A stretch of 64,000 nucleotides of DNA from Gemmatimonas groenlandica (GTDB taxonomy: Bacteria > Gemmatimonadota > Gemmatimonadetes > Gemmatimonadales > Gemmatimonadaceae), in contig NZ_CP053085.1 of assembly GCF_013004105.1 (NCBI RefSeq), positions 124,001 to 188,000 of the forward strand. The letters run 5' to 3'. The translations under genes were made by a program, and so were the position numbers. Below the pieces are notes generated by a model. The model searched no databases and had not been told where the DNA came from. It was given only the letters and a program-made list of their open reading frames with translations. Below are positions 35,026 to 44,516 of the stretch, in pieces. How positions within the stretch are numbered: position 1 is the stretch's first letter; each line of letters opens with the position of its first letter.

Positions 35026-36947
35026 CAGCCTCGTCTCCATGCTTGAAACATCAACAGATGCCACAGCGACGGTGCCCAATTCCGCGTGCCGTCGCGATGC
35101 TCCTTCCACGTTTGCAGCACTGGCTCGGCGCGGAAGATACCGTCGCGTCGCAATGCCTCCGGCGACAATAGATCGTCCGCCCAGTCCCGCAAGGGACCGC
35201 GCAGCCATTCGGCGATTGGCACGCCGAAGCCTTGTTTGGGCCGGTCGATCAGTGCGCGCGGCACGTAGCGGTCCAGCACCTGTCGGACGATCCACTTACC
35301 CTGACCGTCGCGCTGCCAGCAATTCACCGGCAGCTGCCACGCAAACTCGGCCACCCGATGATCGAGCAACGGCGCGCGTGTCTCGAGACTGGCGGCCATC
35401 GCGGCACGGTCGACCTTCACGAGAATGTCATCAGGCATGTAGCTGACCTGATCGCGGAACATCATGTCGGCCAGTAGTCCGCCTCGCCCCGCGTTGAACG
35501 GAGCGCGGATGGCCGTGTCCTGCTCGTCGACGCCGGGCAGCAGCTCCTGCGGATGCCGCCACGCCGACACCAGATGCAGGTAGAAGTCCGGGAACGTGCG
35601 CGTGTCGATCAGCGTGGCCAGCTTGTGCATGCGATCGCCGGTGACACCGCGCGCCACGAGCCCCATTGGGCCGAGCGCGCGATTCCACGTACCGGCGCCC
35701 ACGGAGGTCACCAGCGCGCGCGTTGCCCGACGCATCGAGAGGGGCAGGCGGGTCAGTCGCGGCCAGGCGCGCATCGCCAGCGGGTAGCGTGAATACCCGC
35801 CAAAGAGTTCGTCGCCGCCATCGCCGCTGAGCGCCACCGTGACATGCTCGCGCGCGAGCTTCGAGACGAGCACAGTGGGGATCTGCGACGAGTCGGCAAA
35901 CGGCTCGTTGTAAATCGATGGGAGTCGCGGAATCACATCGAGCGCGTCCTGCGCCGTCACGAACATGGTCGTGTGTTCGGTGCCGAGGTGACGCGCTACC
36001 GCTTCGGCGTGCGGCGCCTCGTCGAACGCCGACTCGCGAAATCCGATGGTGAAGGTGCGCACCGGCCGCGCACTCTGCGCCTGCATCAGCGCCACGATCA
36101 AGGACGAATCGATGCCGCCGGAGAGAAACGCGCCGAGGGGAACATCCGCGACCATCTGGTCAGCCACGGCGCCACGCAACAGCGTGTCGAGATGCTCCAC
36201 GCGATCCGCGTCACTTCCGGCCAACGGGGTCGCCAGTCCGGCCAAGGCGGTGTCGCGCACCGTCCAATAGCGCGTCTGCTGTGCGCTGCCGTATACCGGC
36301 TGCGAAAAGGTGGCGATCGTGCCTGGCTCGAGTTTGACGACATCGCGCAGCATCGACATCGGCGCCGGCACGTAACCGTGACGAAGGTAGGCGGCGAGTG
36401 CGGCCGGCTCGATGTCGCTGGAGACGCCCGGGAGTGTGCGCAGCGCCGACAGTTCCGACGCGAACGCCAGTCCGCCCTGACACCGTCCGATGTAGAGCGG
36501 CTTCTCGCCGAAGCGGTCACGGGCGAGGGCGAGTTGTCCGGCCTCGCGATCCCACAGGGCGATGGCGAACATGCCCACGCATTGGCCGAGTGCGGCTTCG
36601 AACCCGTCGCGCTCGATAAGCGCGAGCAGTACTTCCGTGTCGGAGTGGCCGCGAAAGGTCGCGCCCTGCGCGTGCAGCGTCTCGCGAAGCGCGCGGTAGT
36701 TGTAGATCTCGCCGTTGAACACGAGCCAGAAGCGACCGGAGGTCGACATCATGGGCTGCTGGCCAAGGGGGCTGAGATCGACGATCGACAGGCGGCGATG
36801 ACCGAGTGCGATGCCGCGTGGCGCATCGAGCCACGCGCCGGATGCGTCGGGCCCCCGATGCACCAAGGCATCGGTCATGCGGGTCAGTGCAGCTCGCGCT
36901 GCATCTTCGTCGCACGCGCCCGTCCAGAATCCGGCAATCCCGCACAT
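35025..36947 (-). CDS. asnB: glutamine-hydrolysing asparagine synthetase-like amidotransferase
   Basis: 640 residues. N-terminal Ntn glutaminase domain begins 'MCGIAGFW' with nucleophile Cys2 and continues to about 210 ('RGPDASGAW', 'FNGEIYNYRAL', 'HSDTEVLLALIE'). The synthetase domain has the ATP P-loop 'FLSGGIDSSLI' and 'VALSGDGGDELFGGYSRY'. AsnB makes asparagine from aspartate; copies inside exopolysaccharide clusters often act on sugars or other cell-surface substrates instead. First gene of a ten-gene minus-strand operon, after a leader hairpin (36986-37023). Confidence 0.9.
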   Translation of the reverse strand: MCGIAGFWTGACDEDAARAALTRMTDALVHRGPDASGAWLDAPRGIALGHRRLSIVDLSPLGQQPMMSTSGRFWLVFNGEIYNYRALRETLHAQGATFRGHSDTEVLLALIERDGFEAALGQCVGMFAIALWDREAGQLALARDRFGEKPLYIGRCQGGLAFASELSALRTLPGVSSDIEPAALAAYLRHGYVPAPMSMLRDVVKLEPGTIATFSQPVYGSAQQTRYWTVRDTALAGLATPLAGSDADRVEHLDTLLRGAVADQMVADVPLGAFLSGGIDSSLIVALMQAQSARPVRTFTIGFRESAFDEAPHAEAVARHLGTEHTTMFVTAQDALDVIPRLPSIYNEPFADSSQIPTVLVSKLAREHVTVALSGDGGDELFGGYSRYPLAMRAWPRLTRLPLSMRRATRALVTSVGAGTWNRALGPMGLVARGVTGDRMHKLATLIDTRTFPDFYLHLVSAWRHPQELLPGVDEQDTAIRAPFNAGRGGLLADMMFRDQVSYMPDDILVKVDRAAMAASLETRAPLLDHRVAEFAWQLPVNCWQRDGQGKWIVRQVLDRYVPRALIDRPKQGFGVPIAEWLRGPLRDWADDLLSPEALRRDGIFRAEPVLQTWKEHRDGTRNWAPSLWHLLMFQAWRRG

Positions 36948-36985
36948 GTCAGGTCAGTGACTCGGGTCCTTCGAGTACCTGTGTA

Positions 36986-37023
36986 ACGGAAGAACCTGCC
37001 GTGTGACGGGCAGTTCCTTCCGT
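36986..37023. promoter_or_regulatory. imperfect inverted repeat in the asnB leader
   Basis: Two 15-base arms (ACGGAAGAACCTGCC and GGCAGTTCCTTCCGT) pair at 13 positions around an 8-base loop, about 40 bases before the asnB start. May be a leader hairpin or protein site controlling the polysaccharide operon. Nothing gene-like is seen in 36948-37190. Confidence 0.4.
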
Positions 37024-37190
37024 GTATCGTGCCCGGCGTCGGCCACGTTCTCGGGGGTCAGTGAGAAGACGACTTTACTAACGGTATGTCACGTAAGGAC
37101 TTGCAAAATCTCGTCGCCGACGGCGGTGACGTGTCCCTGCATGGTCATCCCTCCCACTCCCTGTGAGAAAAGCACGGGCTGTGCCAACAC

Positions 37191-37217
37191 AAAACGCCCG
37201 GCCGAGAGGGCCGGGCG
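37191..37217 (-). terminator. rho-independent terminator after ugd
   Basis: A perfect 9-bp GC stem (CGCCCGGCC, loop GAGAG) is followed on the minus strand by TTTTGTGTT, 29 bases beyond the ugd stop. It separates the nucleotide-sugar genes from the asnB operon. Confidence 0.85.
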
Positions 37218-37245
37218 CTGTGCGGAATCGTGCGGAAATGGAGAC

Positions 37246-38550
37246 CTACGGTCGACCGATGCTCGTGTACCGGAAGCCCAGCGCTCGCACATCCTCTGCG
37301 CGATACACGTTGCGAAGGTCCACCAGCACCTTCTGCGTCATGGATGAACCGACGCGATCAAGATCGAGCGCGCGGAACTCGTTCCACTCGGTAATGATCA
37401 CCAGCACGTCGGCACCCACCGCGGCGTCGTACGCATCATCGCACCAGTGGACGCCGGGCAGCAGCGCCTTCGCTTCATGCATCGCGGCCGGATCGTAGGC
37501 CCGCACGATGGCGCCGGCGTCCTGCAGGGCCGGTACGATCGCCAGACTCGGCGCGTCGCGCATGTCGTCGGTGTTCGGTTTGAACGCCACGCCAAGTACG
37601 CCGATCGTCTTGCCGCGCACCGAGCCGCCGCACGCGGCGATCACGCGTGACGCCATCGCGCCCTTTCGCGTGTCGTTCACCTGCACCACGGTCTCCACGA
37701 GCCGCGCCGGCGATCCGTATTCCTGCGCCGTGCGCACCAGCGCGATGGTGTCCTTCGGGAAGCACGAGCCGCCGTACCCTGGACCGGCGTGCAAGAACTT
37801 CTTGCCGATACGACCGTCGAGCCCCATGCCGCGCGCGACATCCTGCACGTTGGCACCGACCTTCTCGCAGAGATCCGCGATCTCGTTGATGAACGTGATC
37901 TTCGTGGCAAGAAACGCGTTGGCGGCGTACTTCGTGAGCTCCGCCGTCTCGAGCGTCGTCATCACGACCGGCGTCTCCATGAGATAGAGCGGACGATACA
38001 GCGCCTGCATTACGGCCCGCGCACGATCGGTCTCGGCCCCGATGACCACGCGATCGGGACGCATGAAATCACCGATCGCCGAGCCTTCGCGCAGGAACTC
38101 GGGATTCGACGCCACGTCGAACTCGGCGGCCGGGTTGGCGCCGCGAATGAGCTCGGCCACCCGGCGGCCGGTACCGACCGGCACCGTGCTCTTCGTGACC
38201 ACGACCGTGTAGCCCTGCAGCGACTTGGCAATCTCGATCGCGGCGGCCTCCACGTAGCGCAGGTCAGCATGTCCGTCACCGCGACGCGAGGGCGTGCCGA
38301 CGGCGATGAACACGGCATCCGCTTCCGACACCGCCTTGGCGAGGTCGGTCGTGAACGACAGACGACCACTCTTGATGCCCTTGGCCACCAGCGCATCGAG
38401 ACCCGGTTCGTAAATCGGGATCTCGCCCTTCAGCAGCCGCTCGATCTTGGCCGCATCGACGTCTACACAGGTCACGTCGGGGCCGAACTCGGCAAAACAG
38501 GCACCGGACACGAGGCCGACATAACCTGTGCCGATCATGGCAATCTTCAT
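37246..38550 (-). CDS. ugd: UDP-glucose 6-dehydrogenase
   Basis: 434 residues, normal length. NAD-binding 'MIGTGYVGLVSGACFAEFG' at the N-terminus, 'KSTVPVGTGRRV', the central 'EIADLCEKVGANVQDVARGMG' in outline, and the catalytic Cys in 'GYGGSCFPKD'. Two-fold NAD-dependent oxidation of UDP-glucose gives UDP-glucuronate, the substrate of the epimerase encoded just upstream (6-base gap). Supplies uronic acid to the adjacent polysaccharide genes. Confidence 0.95.
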   Translation of the reverse strand: MKIAMIGTGYVGLVSGACFAEFGPDVTCVDVDAAKIERLLKGEIPIYEPGLDALVAKGIKSGRLSFTTDLAKAVSEADAVFIAVGTPSRRGDGHADLRYVEAAAIEIAKSLQGYTVVVTKSTVPVGTGRRVAELIRGANPAAEFDVASNPEFLREGSAIGDFMRPDRVVIGAETDRARAVMQALYRPLYLMETPVVMTTLETAELTKYAANAFLATKITFINEIADLCEKVGANVQDVARGMGLDGRIGKKFLHAGPGYGGSCFPKDTIALVRTAQEYGSPARLVETVVQVNDTRKGAMASRVIAACGGSVRGKTIGVLGVAFKPNTDDMRDAPSLAIVPALQDAGAIVRAYDPAAMHEAKALLPGVHWCDDAYDAAVGADVLVIITEWNEFRALDLDRVGSSMTQKVLVDLRNVYRAEDVRALGFRYTSIGRP

Positions 38551-38556
38551 GATACG

Positions 38557-39573
38557 TCAGTCTCCGATCTGGAAGTACTCGCGATACCAGGCGACGAAGT
38601 TCGCCACGCCCGTTTCAATCGGCGTCTTCGGCGCGAAACCGACGTCGCGCACCAGCGCGTCCACGTTCGCATATGTCGCCGGCACGTCGCCGGGCTGCAG
38701 CGGCAGCATGCGCTTCTCCGCCGTGCGGCCCAGCGACTTTTCGATGGTCTCGATGAGATACATCAATTCCACCGGGTTGTTGTTGCCGATGTTGTAGATC
38801 CGGTACGGCGCTTTGCTCGTGGCCGGATCGGGTGCGTCGGAGTTCCACTCCGGGTTCGGCTCGGCGGTGTGATCGCTGGTGCGAATCACCCCTTCCACGA
38901 TGTCGTCGATGTACGTGAAGTCACGCTGCATCTTGCCGTGATTGAACACGTCGATCGGCTTGCCCTCGAGAATGGCCTTGGTAAACAGGAACATGGCCAT
39001 ATCCGGACGGCCCCACGGACCGTACACCGTGAAGAAGCGAAGTCCGGTGGTGGGCAGTCCATACAGATGGCTGTACGTGTGCGCCATCAACTCGTTGGCC
39101 TTCTTCGTGGCGGCATACAGCGACACCGGATGGTCGATGTTCTGATGCACCGAGAAGGGCATGGCGGTGTTGGCGCCATACACGCTCGACGACGACGCGT
39201 AGGTGAGATGCTGCACGCCGGTGTGTCGGCACCCTTCGAGGATGTTGATGAACCCGACGAGGTTGCTCTCGATGTAGGCGTGCGGATTGGTGATCGAGTA
39301 TCGCACGCCGGCCTGCGCCGCCAGGTTGATCACGCGATCGAAGCGCTCTTCGCGAAAGAGACGCTCCACGCCGTCACGATCGGCCAGGTCCATGCGGAAC
39401 AGACGGAATCCCGGCTTGGCTGAGAGTCGCGCGATGCGCGCCTCCTTCAGCGTGGGATCATAGTAGTCGTTGACGTTGTCGAGGCCCACCACTTCATCAC
39501 CGCGGGCGAGCAGCCGCTCGCTGGTATGATAGCCGATGAAGCCCGCGGCTCCGGTCACCAGAATTTTTGCCAT
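38557..39573 (-). CDS. UDP-glucuronate 4-epimerase (extended SDR)
   Basis: 338 residues. NAD site '[20 protein letters not shown]', '[10 protein letters not shown]', catalytic Tyr and Lys in '[11 protein letters not shown]', and '[18 protein letters not shown]', the pattern of LpsL/CapI UDP-glucuronate epimerases. Makes UDP-galacturonate. ATG 39573 is used since the Rossmann strand begins there. In an operon with ugd. Confidence 0.9.
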   Translation of the reverse strand: MAKILVTGAAGFIGYHTSERLLARGDEVVGLDNVNDYYDPTLKEARIARLSAKPGFRLFRMDLADRDGVERLFREERFDRVINLAAQAGVRYSITNPHAYIESNLVGFINILEGCRHTGVQHLTYASSSSVYGANTAMPFSVHQNIDHPVSLYAATKKANELMAHTYSHLYGLPTTGLRFFTVYGPWGRPDMAMFLFTKAILEGKPIDVFNHGKMQRDFTYIDDIVEGVIRTSDHTAEPNPEWNSDAPDPATSKAPYRIYNIGNNNPVELMYLIETIEKSLGRTAEKRMLPLQPGDVPATYANVDALVRDVGFAPKTPIETGVANFVAWYREYFQIGD

Positions 39574-39607
39574 GCGCTGATCGCCATTCGGGAAGAAAGG
39601 TCGGGTG

Positions 39608-40543
39608 CTACGTGTCCGCTGCCGACGATTGAGCGGGGCGGTGCGCCACGGGCGGCCGTTGCAAAAGCAGGACCGCGCCCATGATCGCGACACCACCGAT
39701 CAAGGTACCGGTACCCACCGACTGCCGCAGCAGCACCAGGCCCAGCATCGTCGTCCAGAACGGTTCCACGGTGGATGTGATCGCCGTACGAACGGGACCC
39801 AATACCCGGAGCCCCGCCAAAAACGTGACGAAGGATATGGCTGTCAGCACCCCCTGCAGCGCACTCAACCCGAAGGCGGTGCCATCGGGAATACGAAAGA
39901 GCGTGCCGGTGACGACGGCCCAGGTCGCGAACAGCATCGCCCCTCCCACGGCAATGGCCCGGGACACGTCGATGGCCTCGCGCTGGCGCTGCAACGTGCC
40001 AAGGACGGGGATATAGATGGCATAGACCAGCGCCGCGGTAAGCACTGCCGCGACGCCCAGCGCATTGAGCGACGCCGCACTCGGCGCGCCCACCATGAAG
40101 CCGATGCCGCCCAGCGCCAGCACAAGCGCGGTCACGCGGGTGCGATCGAGACGCTCGATACCGCGCAAGGCCGTGATGACCGCGACCCAGGCCGGGAACG
40201 TGTAGAACAGAAACGACACCGTGGCCGCCGGAAGCCACTGCAGCGCGAGCAGCGCCAGCGTGGCGATCGTCGCTTGACCGCCCCCTGCCACAAGCAGAAT
40301 GCGCGGTGTGAACCAGGGGGCCACGCCGCTGCGCCGGGGAGTCCCGCGCCACCAGCCGTAGGCGACCAGCAGCACGGCGCTCGTGGTGTATCGCCAGGCC
40401 TGTACCGACTCCAGCGCCATGCCGTGGCCGATCGCGATCACGGTGAGCGGGGAGATGCTGCCGAAGCAACAGGCACTCAGCACGACCAGCAGCGTCGCCC
40501 GCAGCAATTGCGCGGACGACGAGGCTTCCTGCTCTGGACTCAC
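39608..40543 (-). CDS. EamA/DMT-family transporter
   Basis: 311 residues, ten predicted membrane helices in two EamA repeats (about 15-145 and 160-295). '[16 protein letters not shown]' and '[17 protein letters not shown]' sit at family positions. Drug/metabolite transporters export amino acids, nucleosides or similar; substrate unknown. Begins with GTG in a GTGA overlap with the mgtE stop. Probably the second gene of an mgtE transcript. Confidence 0.87.
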   Translation of the reverse strand: MSPEQEASSSAQLLRATLLVVLSACCFGSISPLTVIAIGHGMALESVQAWRYTTSAVLLVAYGWWRGTPRRSGVAPWFTPRILLVAGGGQATIATLALLALQWLPAATVSFLFYTFPAWVAVITALRGIERLDRTRVTALVLALGGIGFMVGAPSAASLNALGVAAVLTAALVYAIYIPVLGTLQRQREAIDVSRAIAVGGAMLFATWAVVTGTLFRIPDGTAFGLSALQGVLTAISFVTFLAGLRVLGPVRTAITSTVEPFWTTMLGLVLLRQSVGTGTLIGGVAIMGAVLLLQRPPVAHRPAQSSAADT

Positions 40544-41952
40544 AGCAGCGTGCCGCTGAGAAGCAGGTAGGCGATACTGAAGTAGATGCTGATCGCGGAG
40601 ACGTCGACGAGCGTGGCGACAAGGGGAGCCGAGGCGCTGGCCGGGTCGAAGTTGAAGCGTTTGAGCAGGAACGGAAGCATCGAGCCGGTCAGTGACCCCA
40701 CAAGGACGATGCCGACCAGCGCCAGCCCAACCGTGACGGCAATCATGAACGAGTGCGGCCCGTAGTCGTACAGCCCGAGCGCATTCCAGACGAGAATCCG
40801 TCCAAACGCGATCGCGCCGAGCAGCAAGCCGAGGATGATGCCGGCCGGCAGTTCACGAAGCACCACACGCCACCAGTCGTCCAGGTGCACTTCCCCCAGC
40901 GCCATGGCACGAATGATCAGCGACGTGGCCTGAGAGCCGGAATTGCCGCCAGAGCTCATGACGAGCGGAATGAACTGCGACAGCAGCAGCACGCGACCGA
41001 GTTCGCCCTCGTAGCGTACCATCACGGACGCCGTGAGCATCTCGCTCACAGCCAGCACGGCCAGCCAGCCGCCACGCTTGCGCACGTTCTGCCAGAGGCC
41101 GATCTGCATGTAAGGCTCTTCGAGCGCCTCCATACCACCGAACTTCTGCGCGTCTTCCGTGCCTTCTTCCTGGATGACGTCGATGACGTCGTCGACCGTG
41201 ACCACGCCCAGCAGCCGCTTCTCCGCATCCACGACCGGCAGCGCGACGAGGTCGTAGTTCGACGTAATCTGCGAGACCTCTTCCTGTGAGAGGTCGGGTG
41301 CGACGCTCACGACCTCGCTCCAGGCGAGTTCGCTCAGGGGAGTACCGTCGGGTGACGCCAACAGCTCACGCAGCGACAAGACGCCGCGCAGACGTCCGTT
41401 GCCGTCGATGGTGTAGACCGTGTACATGGCTTCGCGACGGCCGGCCCGCGACATGGCCCGCACCGCGACCAGCGCTTCTTCGGCCGTGAGATTCTCGTCG
41501 ACCGACACAAACTCGGTGGTCATCAGACCGCCGGCCGTGTATGGGTCGTACTCCAACAGCCGCTCGGTCTCGGCTTTCTCCTCGGGCTCGAACTCGGCGA
41601 GGATCTCGTCAGCCGTCTCGTCGTCGAGCTCCTCGAGCGCGTCGGCCCGCTCGTCGGGCGTCATCTCCGACATGATCGAGGCGGCTTCGACGGCCGTCAG
41701 CTCCTCGAGCACCATGGTGCGGAGGCTCTCGTCGAGATACTCGAGGACCTCGCCCGCCCGCTCCTTCGGCAGCGCCGACAGGAACGCGCGCACCATATCC
41801 TCCGGCAGCGCCTCCGCGATGTCGGCGAGGTCGGCCGGGTGCATCTCCTCCGTCTGCGGTCCGATGCTCTCCGGGTGCTCCTCGAGCAACTCGAGAAGAT
41901 CCGGCACGATCAGCGCCGCGAGCGGCCGGTCTTTGTTTGCGTGAGGTGGCAT
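40540..41952 (-). CDS. mgtE: MgtE magnesium transporter
   Basis: 470 residues with the standard plan: N-terminal helical domain (about 10-140, 'EMHPADLADIAEALPEDMVR' in outline), a CBS pair (about 145-265, 'MTTEFVSVDENLTAEEALVA'), and five membrane helices (about 290-465) including 'FIPLVMSSGGNSGSQATSL' and 'ASAPLVATLVDVSAISIYFS', which line the pore. Mg(II)-gated channel of the inner membrane. First gene, coupled to the EamA gene. Confidence 0.95.
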   Translation of the reverse strand: MPPHANKDRPLAALIVPDLLELLEEHPESIGPQTEEMHPADLADIAEALPEDMVRAFLSALPKERAGEVLEYLDESLRTMVLEELTAVEAASIMSEMTPDERADALEELDDETADEILAEFEPEEKAETERLLEYDPYTAGGLMTTEFVSVDENLTAEEALVAVRAMSRAGRREAMYTVYTIDGNGRLRGVLSLRELLASPDGTPLSELAWSEVVSVAPDLSQEEVSQITSNYDLVALPVVDAEKRLLGVVTVDDVIDVIQEEGTEDAQKFGGMEALEEPYMQIGLWQNVRKRGGWLAVLAVSEMLTASVMVRYEGELGRVLLLSQFIPLVMSSGGNSGSQATSLIIRAMALGEVHLDDWWRVVLRELPAGIILGLLLGAIAFGRILVWNALGLYDYGPHSFMIAVTVGLALVGIVLVGSLTGSMLPFLLKRFNFDPASASAPLVATLVDVSAISIYFSIAYLLLSGTLL

Positions 41953-42030
41953 CGGCGAAGGGCGGCGGTCTGGCGGTCAAGTTAGTTGGACGCACCCAGC
42001 GATCAAAGGCACAAGGCGGACCGGCCGTCG

Positions 42031-42270
42031 TTACAAAATGGGCAGGACCCTCGCCTCGACCCGGATACTCCGGACCGACACCCCAGCGGCGTCGAGGGCG
42101 GCGTCCAGCGCCGGACGATCGAGGTCGCCCTCCACTTCCAGCACGGCTCCCTGCATGGTGACTTCGGCGCTCAGCACCCCGGGAACGGCCCCCAGCGCCG
42201 TCCACACCGCGCGCACGGCGTGAACGGCCACGAGGCCGTCGAGCTGCACGTGGATCCGTTGACGTGGCAT
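42031..42270 (-). CDS. small HMA-like domain protein lacking CxxC
   Basis: 79 residues. Its pattern ('VWTALGAVPGVLSAEVTMQG', then 'AALDAAGVSVRSI') is that of the heavy-metal-associated ferredoxin-like fold, but no CxxC metal motif is present and there is no Cys at all. It may be a degenerate copper-chaperone-like or regulatory domain. Starts at ATG 42270, divergent from the dehydrogenase gene. Codon bias supports it as a real gene; function unknown. Confidence 0.6.
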   Translation of the reverse strand: MPRQRIHVQLDGLVAVHAVRAVWTALGAVPGVLSAEVTMQGAVLEVEGDLDRPALDAALDAAGVSVRSIRVEARVLPIL

Positions 42271-42345
42271 CTTTCAATCTCCACGATCAGCCCCGCCACC
42301 TCAACCGGCTGATCGACGGCGCTGTGCCCCTTTACCCGTCTCGCA

Positions 42346-43263
42346 ATGCCTCGCGTCGCCTTTCTCGGACTCGGTGCTATCGGCACTCCGATGGCCCGTC
42401 ACCTTGCACGTCCTGAATTCGATCTGGCCGTGTGGAATCGCACCGGCCCCAAGGCCGAAGCCATGGCGAGCGAGCTCGGGGTGCGTCACGCGCTCACGCC
42501 GGCCGACGCCGCGCGCGAATGCGATGTCGTGATCACCTGTCTGCCGGTGTCGCGCAACGTGGAAGCGCTGCTCGACGGCCCTGACGGCTTGCTGGCCACC
42601 ATGCGGTCGGGTGCCGTGCTCGTGGACTGCACCTCGGGCGACGCGGCCACATCGCGCCGCATGGCCGCGCGGCTCGCCGAACGCGGCATCGGCTTTCTCG
42701 ACGCGCCCGTATCGGGTGGCGTGGTCGGGGCCGAGCAGGGCGCGCTGACCGTCATGGTAGGGGGCGATGCGGCCACGCTCGAGCGTGTACATCCGGTGTT
42801 GGCCTGCTTCGGCAAGCGCATCGTGCATTGCGGCGCGGTCGGCGCCGGGGATGCGCTCAAGGCGGTGAACAACGCCCTGCTCGCGATGCACATCTGGGGT
42901 ACGGCGGAAGGGCTCGTCGCGCTCGAGAAAGCCGGTGTGAAGGCTGAGATCGCCCTCGATGTGATCAACACGTCGAGCGGCCGATCCAACAGCAGCATGA
43001 ACCTCTTCCCGGAGCGCGTGCTCACGCGCGCTTTTCCTCGCACCTTCCGGCTGGCGTTGCTCGACAAGGACGTCGGCATCGCGGCCGACCTCGCCCGTGA
43101 GCACCAGGTGCCGTCACCGCTGCTCCAACTCACCGCCGAACTCTTTCGCATGGCGCACAACGAACTCGGCGAAGAGGCCGATCACGTGGAGGCGGCGAAG
43201 GTCGTCGAGCGGCTCGGTGGCGCGCAGATCGGTGGCGCGCAGATCGGTGGTCGCCAGTCATGA
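42346..43263 (+). CDS. 3-hydroxyisobutyrate dehydrogenase-family beta-hydroxyacid dehydrogenase
   Basis: 305 residues. 'VAFLGLGAIGTPMARHLAR' is the NAD(P) site, 'FLDAPVSGGVVGAEQGALTV' the substrate signature, and Lys172 in 'GDALKAVNNALLA' the catalytic lysine. Candidates are 3-hydroxyisobutyrate, tartronate semialdehyde or glyoxylate/succinic semialdehyde reduction; sequence does not decide. The C-terminus ends in a duplicated 'GGAQI' from a 15-base tandem repeat. Overlaps the next gene as ATGA. Confidence 0.85.
   Translation: MPRVAFLGLGAIGTPMARHLARPEFDLAVWNRTGPKAEAMASELGVRHALTPADAARECDVVITCLPVSRNVEALLDGPDGLLATMRSGAVLVDCTSGDAATSRRMAARLAERGIGFLDAPVSGGVVGAEQGALTVMVGGDAATLERVHPVLACFGKRIVHCGAVGAGDALKAVNNALLAMHIWGTAEGLVALEKAGVKAEIALDVINTSSGRSNSSMNLFPERVLTRAFPRTFRLALLDKDVGIAADLAREHQVPSPLLQLTAELFRMAHNELGEEADHVEAAKVVERLGGAQIGGAQIGGRQS
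43216..43245 (+). repeat. perfect 15-base tandem duplication at the 3' end of the dehydrogenase gene
   Basis: GGTGGCGCGCAGATC occurs twice in tandem, followed by a partial third copy (GGTGG). In frame, so it adds five residues without breaking the gene. Confidence 0.95.
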
Positions 43264-44516
43264 GTACGACCGCCGTGGTCAGTGCCGTCGCGTCGGTGGA
43301 CGCCATCCGCGCGCAATTCCCGGCGCTCGCGCGTCGTGAAGGCGCGCACCCGGTGGCGTTCTTCGACGGACCGGGCGGCACGCAGGTGCCGCGTGTCGTC
43401 GCCGAGGCGATGACCGACTATCTGCTGCATCACAACGCCAATACGCACTGGGTCTATCCCACCAGCGTCGAGACCGATGCGATGCTTGCTGCGGCGCGGG
43501 TGACGCTGGCCGATTTCCTCGGCGCCACGCCCGGGGAGATCTCGTTCGGCGCGAACATGACCACGATCCTGTTTCACGTGGCTCGCGCCATCGGGCGATC
43601 GCTCAAGCCCGGCGACGAAATCATTGTCACCGAGTTGGATCACCATGCGAACGTGGCGCCGTGGCAGGCGCTGGCCAAGGAACGCGGCGCCGTGCTCAAG
43701 TGGCTGCCCCTCGACCTCGAGACGTATCGTCACGAAGTGGGGGCACTCGAGGCGCTGTTGTCGCCGCGTACGAAGGTCGTGGCCATCGGCGCCGCCTCGA
43801 ACATTCTCGGCACGGTGAGTGATGTGGCGGCAATGGTGGCGCTGGCGAAGACGGTCGGTGCGATCACCGTGATCGACGCCGTGCACTACGCCCCGCACGC
43901 GCTGGTCGACGTGAAAGCGATCGGCGCCGATTTCGTGCTGTGCAGTGCGTACAAGTTCTACGGGCCGCATATCGGCATCTGCTATGGACGACATGATGCC
44001 ACTGCCGCGCTTGACGTTCCGCGCCTCGAACCGGCCCCCGATTATGTACCGGAGATTCTCGAGACCGGCACGCAGAATCACGAGGGCATCGTGGGCGCCG
44101 CCGCCGCCGTGGACTTCCTGGCCAGCCTCGCCATCGACGGCACGGCCTCCCGGCGTGAGCGACTCAGCACGGTCATGCACGCGTTGCACGAGCGCGGCGA
44201 TGCGCTGCTGCGCGAACTGTGGGTCGGACTGCATGCCATCGACGGTGTGACCGTGTTCGGGCCGCCGCCGGGCACGGCGCGGACGCCGACCGTCTCCTTT
44301 CACGTGCAGGGACACGAGTCGGAGCAGGTCGCGCGCTTCCTCGCACCGCGCGGCGTGTACGTGTCGAACGGCGATTTCTACGCGGCCACTGTGGCGCGCC
44401 GGCTTGGCCTCGCCCACGAGGGACTCGTGCGCGTAGGGTGCTCCTGCTACAGCACCGCCAGCGAGATCGCGCGGCTGCTCGACGGCGTGCGCGCGCTCGT
44501 GCAGGGAACGGCCTGA
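43260..44516 (+). CDS. cysteine desulfurase-like PLP enzyme (class V aminotransferase)
   Basis: 418 residues. Matches the cysteine-desulfurase-like group: 'FFDGPGGTQVPRVVAEAM', 'NANTHWVYPTSVETD', 'VTELDHHANVAPW' and PLP-binding Lys232 in 'SAYKFYGPH'. 'RVGCSCYSTASEI' near the end aligns with the active-site loop but lacks the usual IscS/SufS pattern, so cysteine desulfurase activity is not assured. Starts inside the dehydrogenase stop and is followed directly by the lipoprotein gene. Confidence 0.82.
   Translation: MSTTAVVSAVASVDAIRAQFPALARREGAHPVAFFDGPGGTQVPRVVAEAMTDYLLHHNANTHWVYPTSVETDAMLAAARVTLADFLGATPGEISFGANMTTILFHVARAIGRSLKPGDEIIVTELDHHANVAPWQALAKERGAVLKWLPLDLETYRHEVGALEALLSPRTKVVAIGAASNILGTVSDVAAMVALAKTVGAITVIDAVHYAPHALVDVKAIGADFVLCSAYKFYGPHIGICYGRHDATAALDVPRLEPAPDYVPEILETGTQNHEGIVGAAAAVDFLASLAIDGTASRRERLSTVMHALHERGDALLRELWVGLHAIDGVTVFGPPPGTARTPTVSFHVQGHESEQVARFLAPRGVYVSNGDFYAATVARRLGLAHEGLVRVGCSCYSTASEIARLLDGVRALVQGTA

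Noticed and set aside
37789-39423. Plus-strand open frame of about 544 codons opposite ugd and the epimerase
   Set aside because: Antisense shadow; the minus strand has complete catalytic motifs of both enzymes.
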